Of a DNA stretch of 45,895 nt, positions 38,301-45,642 are shown piece after piece (the stretch's first letter is position 1; every line of letters starts with the position of its first letter). A model generated the notes under the pieces. That model was not told the DNA's origin, ran no database searches, and saw only the letters and a list, made by a program, of their open reading frames with translations. The DNA is from Blastocatellia bacterium. Its GTDB lineage: Bacteria > Acidobacteriota > Blastocatellia > HR10. The stretch lies in assembly GCA_035573895.1 (NCBI GenBank), contig DATLZR010000002.1, positions 1 to 45,895 of the forward strand. The letters are read 5' to 3'. Both the position numbers and the translations under genes were made by a program.

Positions 38301-39618
38301 CACGAGCGAGGATCGGCAGATCGTGATGTCGCGGTTTGACCGTCGCTCGTGGAGCCTGCCGGAACCGATCCCCGATCTACCGCCCGGACCCTACACCCCT
38401 TCGCTGGCTTTCGACCGAGAGAACAATCCCATCGTCGTCTTCGTCGTGCCACCGCTCGATCCTCAGACGGGGCGGAGCAGTAGTGGCGTCGGGACGAATA
38501 ACCAATTGTATTCGGCTTACCGTCGCCAGGACCGGTGGGAGGTTGTCCCGGTGGGCCAAACCACATTTGCCGAAACCCCCGTCGTTAACGTGAATCCGGA
38601 CAACCGAGCGATCATTATGTATCGCCAGTTTGGGGACACAAGCGTAGTGCACGCGTCCGGCGATCTGGCGGCGGCTGTCGCCGATCTGAATGTGCCGAGG
38701 CTTGAGTGGACGACTGGATATCTGACCAATGACGGGATGTCGAATTGGAAAGTCGCGTTCGACATTGACGAGCAGACCTCAGCGAATTTCGTCGTGAATG
38801 TGAAGAAGGTTCCGGGGAATCAGCAAAAACGGACGGAAGTCGCACAGGAGCTGGCGCGATTGCCCAAAGGCGAGCGGGTGAACGGGACGTGGCGGCTTAA
38901 CACGCTCGGTGGGGTAACGCTGCCCTCGGAATCGTTCTCGCAGGCCGAGCCGGATATTTCGGTGGCCAGCTTTGTCATTCCATACGCGGTGGACTTGGCC
39001 GTCACGCCCGATGATCTCACCATCTCGAATACCCACCCGATCGTCGGCGAGCAGGTCACTGTCACCGCCACCATCCGCAATGCCGGGCTGAAAGCCATTT
39101 CCAGCCGCGAGCCCTTTACCGTGAAGCTTTACGATGGCGATCCGTCAAGCGGCGGGGCGGTGCTCATCGAACAGCAGCGGATTGAACAGGCCATGCCGTT
39201 CAACGCGGCCGTCCCGATCTCGTTCACCTACACCGTGTCGCGCGGCGGGCTCCAGACCCTCGCCGTCGTCGTGAATGAGGAGAATGCCATCGCCGAATCG
39301 AGCAAGGCCAACAACACAGCGCTTGTGACGTTCGGCCAGATGCCGGCCCCACTCCAGTTGTCGGCGACGGCGGATTCTGAACAACCCGCCATCTTGCTTG
39401 TGTGGGGAGCGCCGGACACGCAAGGCATTAACGAGTATCAAATCTTCCGCTCGACGCGACCGGGTGGGCCCTACGAGTTTGTCGGCGATACGCTGGAGAC
39501 GTCCTTCACGGACACGTTGGTCCGGCCCGGCGTGACCTATTACTACGTCGTCGTGGCAGTTGACGCTTACGGCGTGCGCTCGGCCTTCAGCAACGAAGCC
39601 ACGGCCCGCCTGCCGTGA
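35368..39618 (+). CDS. Very large secreted modular protein (carboxypeptidase-regulatory-like, propeller, CARDB, FN3)
   Basis: The protein has 1416 residues. ATG 35368 follows AGGAGG. Residues about 5-25 form a signal peptide. Recognised modules in order: an Ig-like segment near 165-250 (PTNAFAGSEVTVSGKVP), a carboxypeptidase-regulatory-like domain (about 256-351, ISGTILLERA ... VPPGKYSFIVV), a cysteine-rich patch (about 697-761) with about a dozen closely spaced cysteines, sialidase/BNR-like repeats (about 774-1067: FFSFYDGRSWSSPQPV, AIWDGRRWSEPMLL, YYSRFDGRQWSAPALV, MSRFDRRSWSLPEPI), a CARDB module (about 1207-1324) and a fibronectin type III domain at the end. No catalytic residues are recognised. 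It is downstream of the second kinase/regulator pair and probably an output of it. Likely role: surface or extracellular matrix or binding protein. Confidence 0.88.
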   Translation: MRGIKRFGIVFLSFSLITLTGLPLGPEGRFMVAENLSASWPTRPNERLSVIQPGESRPLARSGDRLPLAEWCARELPQEPPATLTVPADVMWKYDGNITESGQRQINHLALSVTPRPTAGPLPAEATSSSLSPITVEWPAPAEHSLPSAAAPAQSSILVNVSPTNAFAGSEVTVSGKVPAVQVPTVPTVRILFRDCEFTRGLGEAPVSSDGSFSARVKIPSDATTGPHELMVTGGSTSVSNTPPLSGNFVVNIPPLPPGSISGTILLERASGGEDPAFPQPFWLDNTEKEGGPGSLFSGKTDSNGRFYFPSVPPGKYSFIVVRGGYVFETFVVVKASQGGPVRVPAPVIEVKPAEELTDVIIVGKLRPAGVGACIAWKQTNEDAGLRLPMGATIEASAAKANEGSLRHIGYFVSGVPVTNQFIALVPFPLGNASLSLEFLQGDKVVKTVAAQPEAILFSASVNMDDLPVGLYRVRTVIGGQCALEPSLEFRMVDLGWNNPWVKKNQATFKDGPPRYEFSGLLPAPLGFSFKKDINLVDITTLHNEVTFGIPISETFYLDGKLKGQAQAQAKVTLLSQSLLNETLNYTPKIPGAPFGFLRQYYWQDQMTLFDKTDPICKPCFWIGLVPEILDASVSASLHFGGFVDFDSTIKSNLGVSVGVTPGAYIGIPIDVEVHLLLLANFDGSAEPKVTVELPIECDITPSVGCDFLSPCLRGEARVCGCVYSGPSCGCEECFGVCVPCSIDWWEGCTDWKQLFSWGCGSSATSLITEQDQPPPARPPSPSPSVASDGSGHALSVWLQTDDSSAERSRLFFSFYDGRSWSSPQPVFAEPRALASWPKVAFIGPNRAVAVWMNFPATNRSRILSDEGLAYAIWDGRRWSEPMLLTNDPAYDAKPSLAADPKTGQAMVVWLRASQPESLGPTSRPDGIYYSRFDGRQWSAPALVTPPSTAIDFFPSVKFDRRGQAAAVWMRDVDGDVNTSEDRQIVMSRFDRRSWSLPEPIPDLPPGPYTPSLAFDRENNPIVVFVVPPLDPQTGRSSSGVGTNNQLYSAYRRQDRWEVVPVGQTTFAETPVVNVNPDNRAIIMYRQFGDTSVVHASGDLAAAVADLNVPRLEWTTGYLTNDGMSNWKVAFDIDEQTSANFVVNVKKVPGNQQKRTEVAQELARLPKGERVNGTWRLNTLGGVTLPSESFSQAEPDISVASFVIPYAVDLAVTPDDLTISNTHPIVGEQVTVTATIRNAGLKAISSREPFTVKLYDGDPSSGGAVLIEQQRIEQAMPFNAAVPISFTYTVSRGGLQTLAVVVNEENAIAESSKANNTALVTFGQMPAPLQLSATADSEQPAILLVWGAPDTQGINEYQIFRSTRPGGPYEFVGDTLETSFTDTLVRPGVTYYYVVVAVDAYGVRSAFSNEATARLP

Positions 39619-39668
39619 TGAACGTCTGGGGACGTCCCGCTTCGCGCGGGCTTGGCCTTCAACTCCAC

Positions 39669-39697
39669 CGAGCACGCCGGAGGCGCGCGCTCCCAGG
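39669..39697 (-). repeat. Dispersed intergenic repeat copy
   Basis: This 29-bp stretch matches the copy inside the second kinase gene at 25 of 29 positions. It sits in the gap between two secreted-protein genes, after a GC-rich hairpin-prone stretch (cccgcttcgcgcggg, about 39637-39651). The same orientation is seen in the kinase copy, opposite to the copy at 34876. Confidence 0.65.
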
Positions 39698-39822
39698 CAT
39701 TTTCGGAGGAATCGGGCCAGGCCCAAAGCACGCCACGAAGGATGAAAATGATTCGCCAGTGGATGAAATGTGCCAACTGATAGTTTATCCGTTGGGAGAT
39801 GATTCTTAAGGGAGAGACACGC

Positions 39823-41349
39823 ATGAGGAAGAGACATCATTTAACACATCGGACCCTTGTGGCGGCAGTGCTCCTGATCCTGCTGGTGATGAGCAGTAGC
39901 GGCAGCAGACGGCTCGTCGTGGCCGAAGCGCAGGCCGCTCCTGACGTGGGGTTCATCCCGGTCGAAGGTCCGCCGTTTGACTCGCCCGACGTGTGGGTGG
40001 ACAGCCCGCTCAATGGCTACGGAACCTATCTGACTCCCCTCGCATCCGATCGTGCGCCGACGTTCAGCGGCGATCCGCTCTGGCCCGGACGGGTTCACCG
40101 CATTTATGCGCGCGTGCACAACTTCGGCAGTCGAACAGCAAGCAACCTGACGGTGCGCTTCTACGTGCGACAGCCCGCCGGGATCAGCGACGACGGCTTC
40201 TGGCAGTTGGTCGGGACTCTCCAGCGCTTTGGGCCAATTCAAGCCAATTCCCTCCGCGAGGGTTTCATCGAATGGACTCCGCTCACCGACGTCCCGACGT
40301 CCATCAAGGTCGAGGTTAGTCCCCTGAGCGACGAAACCGTGACGGCGAACAATTCTATCATTGAGGCCAGCGTACTGGTCACTTCTGGTCCGACGCTCGA
40401 TGGAGGGCGAGCGATTGACCTGGCGATTCACAATCCCTTTGACTCCACGGTGGAGATGTTCTTTGAAGCCAGCGTGATGCCACTTGGCCAATCGAAAGAT
40501 GAATTGGTGGCTGCGCAAGCGCCGGCGTGGCAGATCGTGTTTGACCTTGCCACTCGGAGAGTGCGACCGGGTTGCGGCTGCCTGGCGCGGGTGAATCTGT
40601 ATCCGCCGAATCCCTGCGATGTCGCCAACGGCGCGCCCGCGCTGATCAACATCCTGCCGTATGCCCAAGAGGTTGGTAAGCCGCGCGTGCCGCTGCGGGG
40701 TGTGACGCTCCTGGCGCGCTCGGTCAAGCCCGCCGCCATGGAGATGAGCTGCCCGACCCGTCCGACATCGCTGAGGACACAGACGCGAATCACCGGCCAG
40801 CTCTTCGAATCAAGCTGTCCGTTATCGAATTTTGACATCGTTCCCCTGAGCGCCTCTAATCAACCGATCACGCTCGAGTACCGCTCTCCATCAGGCAAGA
40901 TCACTTTGCACACCGTGAGGACAAATACCCGAGGAGGGTTCTCAGATGCCTTCGTGCCTGACGAGTCGGGAATCTGGAATGTGCGAGCGAACTGGATTGG
41001 CGATAGCACACACTCCCTTACCGTGTCAGTGCCCTGTTCCGTGGAAGTGGTCGGCTGCCCGCCGCCCGAACTCTTTCCGGTCCCTGATCCCATCACGATA
41101 GGAGTGGGCACGACTCGCGAGCTGTTGCTTTCTGTGGTTAATCCCCACCCCGGGTGCGGATACACGTTTTCCATCTCCCCATCATTGTCGTTCGTGACGC
41201 TGAGTGACCACGGGGATGGAACGGCGACACTGCGCATCAGTCCGGCGCGGAGCAACGTGGGAACCCATCGTTTGACGATCACAGTGAGGAGCAACTACTC
41301 GTCGCTGGACTCCGATAGTCAAATAGTGACCATCAATGTGACCCCGTAG
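39823..41349 (+). CDS. Secreted CARDB-type beta-module protein related to the M6 protease C-terminal half
   Basis: ATG 39823 follows GGGAGAG; the frame start at 39799 is upstream of that site. The protein has 508 residues. A signal peptide (LVAAVLLILLVMSSSGS) opens it. A CARDB-like module begins PDVWVDSPLNGY, the same opening phrase as IWVDSPMNDY in the M6 protease, and continues IYARVHNFGSRTASNL. It then has a middle domain and a C-terminal pair of beta modules with CPPPELFPVPDPI and DHGDGTATLRISPARSNVGT, matching DNGDGTASLRLSPVESDFGT in the protease. The protease domain is absent. It follows the 1416-residue gene by 204 bp. It may be a non-catalytic partner or surface ligand. Confidence 0.87.
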   Translation: MRKRHHLTHRTLVAAVLLILLVMSSSGSRRLVVAEAQAAPDVGFIPVEGPPFDSPDVWVDSPLNGYGTYLTPLASDRAPTFSGDPLWPGRVHRIYARVHNFGSRTASNLTVRFYVRQPAGISDDGFWQLVGTLQRFGPIQANSLREGFIEWTPLTDVPTSIKVEVSPLSDETVTANNSIIEASVLVTSGPTLDGGRAIDLAIHNPFDSTVEMFFEASVMPLGQSKDELVAAQAPAWQIVFDLATRRVRPGCGCLARVNLYPPNPCDVANGAPALINILPYAQEVGKPRVPLRGVTLLARSVKPAAMEMSCPTRPTSLRTQTRITGQLFESSCPLSNFDIVPLSASNQPITLEYRSPSGKITLHTVRTNTRGGFSDAFVPDESGIWNVRANWIGDSTHSLTVSVPCSVEVVGCPPPELFPVPDPITIGVGTTRELLLSVVNPHPGCGYTFSISPSLSFVTLSDHGDGTATLRISPARSNVGTHRLTITVRSNYSSLDSDSQIVTINVTP

Positions 41350-41874
41350 TAAGCGTGATCGTCACGACTCCCGTCGCACCAGACGTGTCCCGGCAAGAGA
41401 TGTGTTGACGGAGTCCGTGAAGTGACGCGAACTCGTACCAACCCACAGTCCCGGCGCAGTTGGCAATTCCTTGTCCATTTCTTGCGAGTCGGGAGCCGTT
41501 AATCTCCGGGCCTTAAGGTGGGGCTTACGCCCGTTCACTGTAAAACGCTACCGTATCATCGGCAGGGAATTTCAGCCCACAAGATACCTCCTGCATGAAA
41601 GACGTCACGGCTTGGGCCAAGCGTATTGGGCAACCTTGCAACAGCCCCTGGCTTCAAATTTCAGCGCGTTCGCTTTCCGCTATGATCACCTCAGCATCAT
41701 GCTCAAAGTATGGGGTCAACAAAGACAGCCGGTCAGCGTTTGAAGCGGCCCTCAATCGAAACACCGGGCGCGTCCTTGACGTGCAGCTTGCTAGCGTCTA
41801 CCCCGGATCCGACTACCACCTCGGCCTAACGGCAGATTACATTAAGAGTAAACCATGATGAGGAGATGAAAACC
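41350..41874. other. Intergenic region upstream of the barrel gene
   Basis: Open frames of up to 90 residues exist at 41471-41858 but lack a good ribosome-binding site and family resemblance. No terminator was seen after the upstream gene apart from a weak hairpin (CGTGA TCG TCACG) without a T-run. Confidence 0.4.
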
Positions 41875-42984
41875 ATGGTGGCATTATTAACACGCACAGG
41901 CAGACGGAGTCCCAGGCGAACCGCATTGCTTACATCCCTTCTGATGTTTTTCGCAAACCTTCTCGCATATGAGCATCAAGCCGTCGCGAACCAGGGATCC
42001 GGAGCGATTCACCTGAATCCTCCCATTCGTTTGAAGGTCCCTTGGTCAGAGCGATCAGAAGAGGGGTGCAATGGTTATGGGCATCCAACGAAGTCTTGCA
42101 ACCCATGGTGCGATGGTGTTTCCGATAGCGATCACCGAGAGAACTCCAGTAACGATCCCTCTCGTACCATTGGCCTCTACATATCCCAGGAGCGGACCGA
42201 AATCCTGACGGCTGACTCAGGAATTGCGAGATTTTGGCTGCACGGCGCCGGTGTTCGACGCGACATAACGGTACCCGACGACTTCACCGGAATCCTCAAG
42301 TCATATGCACATCTTCAGCTCGACACTGCATTCGTCAACCTACTACCGAGTGGGACTTGTGAAGATCGCGTCGCAAAGCCTGGTGACATCATCAGGCCCG
42401 TGGAGGAAAAGAGTGGGCTTCACCTGCCGTTCCAGGTACGGCAAAAGCAATGGGTCGGGGGCTGGAAGATCGTTGAGCTGAGAGATCCGGTTGAGAGATC
42501 ACGGTACCATCGCCTGTCCCAGGTGCCATCTCAGGTACAGAGTGCGCTTGTTGAAGCACGAGCGATAGTTGGATATGGAGGATTTGCAGATGAAAGAATT
42601 CTTGAGCATCATCACTTCGTAGTCGGCGGGTCACTGCGGGTTTACCTGAGGCAGCGCTTCGGAGTGGAACCGGAGTTCCTCTACATGCGTCACTCTGAAG
42701 CCGACCAGGATTTTACCTTCATCCCAAATTTCGTGCTCGATCTTGTTGGGGAGGGTAAACGAGTTGTGCCGTATATCAGTGGTGGTATCGGGATTCTTCT
42801 TCACCGGGACGAATTTCGAGGACGTGCATCCTGGGGAACTTGGTGGACGGCCGGCGGCGGCATAGGCGTGAAGGCTTTTCTCACCGAGCGACTGTTCGTC
42901 TCCCCTGAATTTCGTCTCGGATGGGAACCGTTTCTGCGTGTGACGGGGAGCATCGGTTACGTCCTGACGTCGAGGAAGAAGTAG
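41875..42984 (+). CDS. Outer-membrane beta-barrel protein
   Basis: GAGGAG at 41860-41865 is 9 bases before ATG 41875, which I choose; ATG 41866 is directly adjacent to it. The protein has about 369 residues. A hydrophobic signal segment (LLTSLLMFFANLLAYEH) is followed by a non-barrel part with four cysteines in a short stretch. The C-terminal half (from about residue 225) alternates strands of an outer-membrane barrel: GGSLRVYLRQRFGVEPEFLYM, PYISGGIGILLH, TAGGGIGVKAFLTERLFVSPEFRLGW and VTGSIGYVLTS. It resembles the porin-like OMP_b-brl family. Function unknown. Confidence 0.8.
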   Translation: MVALLTRTGRRSPRRTALLTSLLMFFANLLAYEHQAVANQGSGAIHLNPPIRLKVPWSERSEEGCNGYGHPTKSCNPWCDGVSDSDHRENSSNDPSRTIGLYISQERTEILTADSGIARFWLHGAGVRRDITVPDDFTGILKSYAHLQLDTAFVNLLPSGTCEDRVAKPGDIIRPVEEKSGLHLPFQVRQKQWVGGWKIVELRDPVERSRYHRLSQVPSQVQSALVEARAIVGYGGFADERILEHHHFVVGGSLRVYLRQRFGVEPEFLYMRHSEADQDFTFIPNFVLDLVGEGKRVVPYISGGIGILLHRDEFRGRASWGTWWTAGGGIGVKAFLTERLFVSPEFRLGWEPFLRVTGSIGYVLTSRKK

Positions 42985-43830
42985 CCCCTTAGTGTGAGAA
43001 AGAACGACTTAAAGCGAAGAGCAGAAAAGAGCTGTCCGGCCCTATGCTCATGTCGGTTCCTCGTGTTGAATCCTGTACCTGTGATTCATGCGCCTACGAT
43101 AACCGATTCCTGGAGATTTGAAAACGCCCCCCCGCGTGACGCCGCATCAATCTTACGTTCGGACGCAGGAGCACCTCTTTTGACCTCGAAGGCTCACGGT
43201 ATTTCCGGCTCAGGCAAATGACTGAACCTCTATTGCCGCCGACGTCAGCCTTCATCACGCAACGTTTGACGTCATGCGCAACAGTGATCGCTTCATCAGA
43301 TGTCGGATGTCCTGCCTGGCGATTCCATCCTCAGCATTTTACCAAGTTCCAAATACCCTTCTAACTACTTAGGTGCTGGCCGCTGTCTTGACCCTGGATA
43401 GTCGTGTCAGAGACTTATTGTGGGAGAATCCGTCACCCTTCGGTCATTCGTGCACCAGTTCTGGCCGGATGATTTTTTAAGCGAACGTGTGCTTGAGGCC
43501 CGACCAGGCTCGGTCATGTCTTGCGGGTGTGTAGACGGAGGTTGCGGTTAGGGATGTGGGAGCATCTGGGTGGTGAGATTCGGTCGGGAGGCGTCTATAT
43601 GCTAACGGAATTTCGCTTATCGGACGTAAGCTTACCCTTCTCCTCGTGACCTTAGCCCCACTTCTCGTCTTCCTCCTTTTTCTGGGCGATGCCCTGCCCA
43701 CAAACACAAAGGCCTGCGAGGCGCAAAAGTTCCATCCTACAAATTTGCCTGATGGTTTTGACAGTCTACCCTTCCTGCTGCAAGTATGTCTCTTTTTGAA
43801 GGACAGGTCGTCAATGCCCCGGCAGAACCA
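42985..43830. other. Intergenic region between the barrel and RDD genes
   Basis: This 846-bp stretch has no gene I can support. A plus-strand frame from about 43610 encodes a hydrophobic start (LTLLLVTLAPLLVFLLFL, then GDALPTNTKACEAQ) that looks like a signal peptide, but it runs into the opposite-strand RDD gene without any recognised domain. It may be the start of a truncated secreted gene. No promoter or RNA fold was found. Confidence 0.4.
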
Positions 43831-44298
43831 TCAATCGCCTACCTCAACGACTTTGGTCCCGGCCAGCTTATCGCCCAGGCGGCGCCCCTCGGGATCTGTA
43901 GCGATCAGTGCGAGTTCAATCAGGACCACGGCCACTGCTAGGATCCCCAGGATAATGGCGATGAACCACCCCACAAAAGGTATGATCCCAAAGAGTGCCC
44001 CCACCATCCCGATGACGAATACCAGGTTCCGTCTGACCGATGTCGTGATGTCCATCGGCTGGCCGTCGAGCCGCACCGGGCGAAGTTTCATGAGTTTTTT
44101 GCCAACCGATCGGTGGTCGGCAAATCCCAGCTTGAGGCCATCACGAACCAACATATACACACCGGACGCTATCCACCCGACTAACGGAATCCACCCGACC
44201 GCGATGCACAACACGCCGTCAATGATGGCGGCAATGATGCGCTTTCCTAAATCGGCTTTTTTAGGGTATCGCTGTAGTTCCTGCTCCGACATGGCCAT
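43831..44298 (-). CDS. RDD-family membrane protein
   Basis: ATG 44298 is six bases after GAGGTG and is chosen over the upstream frame start at 44331. The protein has 155 residues. It has the RDD pattern: K-A-D-LGKRIIAAIIDGVLCIAV, then ASGVYMLVRDGL with the basic loop DHRSVGKKLMKLRPVRLDG, then two more hydrophobic helices and the ending DKLAGTKVV. RDD proteins have three or four membrane helices; the role is transport or ion balance in some, unknown here. Confidence 0.88.
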   Translation of the reverse strand: MAMSEQELQRYPKKADLGKRIIAAIIDGVLCIAVGWIPLVGWIASGVYMLVRDGLKLGFADHRSVGKKLMKLRPVRLDGQPMDITTSVRRNLVFVIGMVGALFGIIPFVGWFIAIILGILAVAVVLIELALIATDPEGRRLGDKLAGTKVVEVGD

Positions 44299-44530
44299 AG
44301 CTCGCACCTCGTTCGTGGACAGTTGTGACACCGGGCGTGATTCTATGAGTTGCGCATGTTATGGTCAAGAAAGATTAGACTCCAGAAGGATATCTCCCTG
44401 AGATAGATCAATTTGAGAGCCACAGACATCAGGGGGGACTCGTTCCCGCTCCATTGTCAGCCGGCATGTGATGACGCATCTCACACGGGCGAGTAACGCT
44501 GCCCCCCTGAGGGTTGTCGCTACAAACCTT

Positions 44531-44560
44531 TTAGCATTATCTTTAGGCGGCCATTATGCT
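44531..44560 (+). promoter_or_regulatory. Possible promoter for the ClpP-like gene
   Basis: TTAGCA at 44531-44536 and TATGCT at 44555-44560 are 18 bp apart and lie just upstream of the AGGAGGTGA ribosome-binding site (44577-44585). The -35 is poor, so this is weak. Confidence 0.35.
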
Positions 44561-44596
44561 AGAATTGGCCTCCTTCAGGAGGTGAGTGACGGCACT

Positions 44597-45214
44597 ATGC
44601 TTGTACCAATGGTCATCGAGACAACGAGTCGAGGCGAGCGAGCCTACGACATTTACTCGCGACTCCTCAAGGAGCGCATTGTTTTCCTCGGCACTCCGAT
44701 TGACGATCAGATCGCCAATCTCATCATCGCCCAACTTCTCTTTCTGGAGGCGGAAGACCCCGAACGAGACATCACCCTTCACATCAACAGTCCGGGGGGC
44801 TCGATCACAGCGGGCCTCGCCATTTACGACACGATGCAATTCATCCGCCCGGACGTCGCCACTATCTGTGTAGGTGAGGCAGAAGCTATCGCCGCTCTGC
44901 TTCTGGCTGCCGGGGCACCGGGCAAACGCTATACCCTGCCCAACTCCCGTATGGTCATCTATCAGCCCTACCTCTATGGGATCTCCGGTCAGGCGACCGA
45001 CATCCGGATTCACGCGGAAGAGCTGATGCGACTCCGCAAGCTTGTCAGCTCACTCCTGGCCCGCCACACGGGACGCACGGTCGAGGAGATCGAACGGGAC
45101 GTTGAAAGAGACTTCATTCTCACAGCCGACCAGGCCGTCTCCTATGGACTCGTTGACCGTGTCCTCCAGTCGCGAAAAGTTGCAGAAACTGCCGTCGCCC
45201 GGATGACGCGGTGA
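44597..45214 (+). CDS. ClpP-family protein lacking catalytic Ser and His (ClpR-like pseudoprotease)
   Basis: ATG 44597 follows AGGAGGTGA by about 11 bases and gives 205 residues, the usual ClpP length. The family signature is otherwise intact: [58 protein letters not shown] and [20 protein letters not shown]. However the catalytic serine region reads [16 protein letters not shown] where active ClpP has CVGQAASMGA, so the nucleophile is Ala97. The catalytic histidine region reads MVIYQP where active ClpP has MIHQP, giving Tyr122. The third residue of the triad, Asp172, is retained. It is likely an inactive subunit that joins an active ClpP ring elsewhere, like cyanobacterial ClpR. Followed by the HU gene. 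Confidence 0.9.
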   Translation: MLVPMVIETTSRGERAYDIYSRLLKERIVFLGTPIDDQIANLIIAQLLFLEAEDPERDITLHINSPGGSITAGLAIYDTMQFIRPDVATICVGEAEAIAALLLAAGAPGKRYTLPNSRMVIYQPYLYGISGQATDIRIHAEELMRLRKLVSSLLARHTGRTVEEIERDVERDFILTADQAVSYGLVDRVLQSRKVAETAVARMTR

Positions 45215-45271
45215 CAATTTCATGCTAATATAACGGCAGGTTGACACGATTATTACATTCTGGAGGAGGCT

Positions 45272-45568
45272 ATGGCAAAAAAGGGTCTCACGAAAGCCCA
45301 AGTGATCGGCCACTTTGCCGATAAGATCGGCGTGAAACGGGCGGTGGTCAGGAGTTTTTTCGACGAACTGACGGCACTTGCTGCTAAGGAGGTCAAGAAA
45401 TCGGGCCAGTTTGTCATTCCAGGCATCGGCAAGCTCGTTCTTTCCAAACGCAAAGCACGTATGGGGCGTAATCCGCAGACCGGTGAACCGATTCAAATCC
45501 CTGCCAAGACGGTTTTGAAATTCCGCATTGCCAAGCAAATGAAGGATACCGTCTTGCCCAAGAAATAG
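45272..45568 (+). CDS. HU-family DNA-binding protein
   Basis: The protein has 98 residues and starts at ATG 45272 after GGAGGAGG. It has the HU/IHF fold: an N-terminal helix pair (LTKAQVIGHFADKIG, RSFFDELTALAAKEVKK), the beta-arm with GIGKLVLSKRKARMGRNPQTG, and the ending TVLKFRIAKQMKD. HU coats and bends the chromosome. It is a small basic protein (many lysine residues). It is followed by a clear terminator, so it is likely transcribed alone or with the ClpP-like gene. Confidence 0.93.
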   Translation: MAKKGLTKAQVIGHFADKIGVKRAVVRSFFDELTALAAKEVKKSGQFVIPGIGKLVLSKRKARMGRNPQTGEPIQIPAKTVLKFRIAKQMKDTVLPKK

Positions 45569-45587
45569 TTCAGCACTGACTCTTATT

Positions 45588-45642
45588 ACAGCCACGAGCT
45601 GACCCCCTGAAGCTTCTTCCCCTGTCACTCGTGGCTGTTTTC
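45588..45642 (+). terminator. Rho-independent terminator after the HU gene
   Basis: An 11-base stem (ACAGCCACGAG with CTCGTGGCTGT) encloses a loop of 29 bases and is followed by TTTT. It lies 20 bp downstream of the HU stop codon and just before the 3' end of the convergent ATPase gene. Confidence 0.75.

Noticed and set aside
43646-44401. 251-residue plus-strand frame with a signal-like start
   Set aside because: Beyond the hydrophobic start it is the antisense of the RDD gene and has no domain. I note the hydrophobic start in the intergenic entry only.
45241-45264. TTGACA at 45241 as a -35 for the HU gene
   Set aside because: The position 17 bp downstream is the ribosome-binding site, so no -10 element fits.
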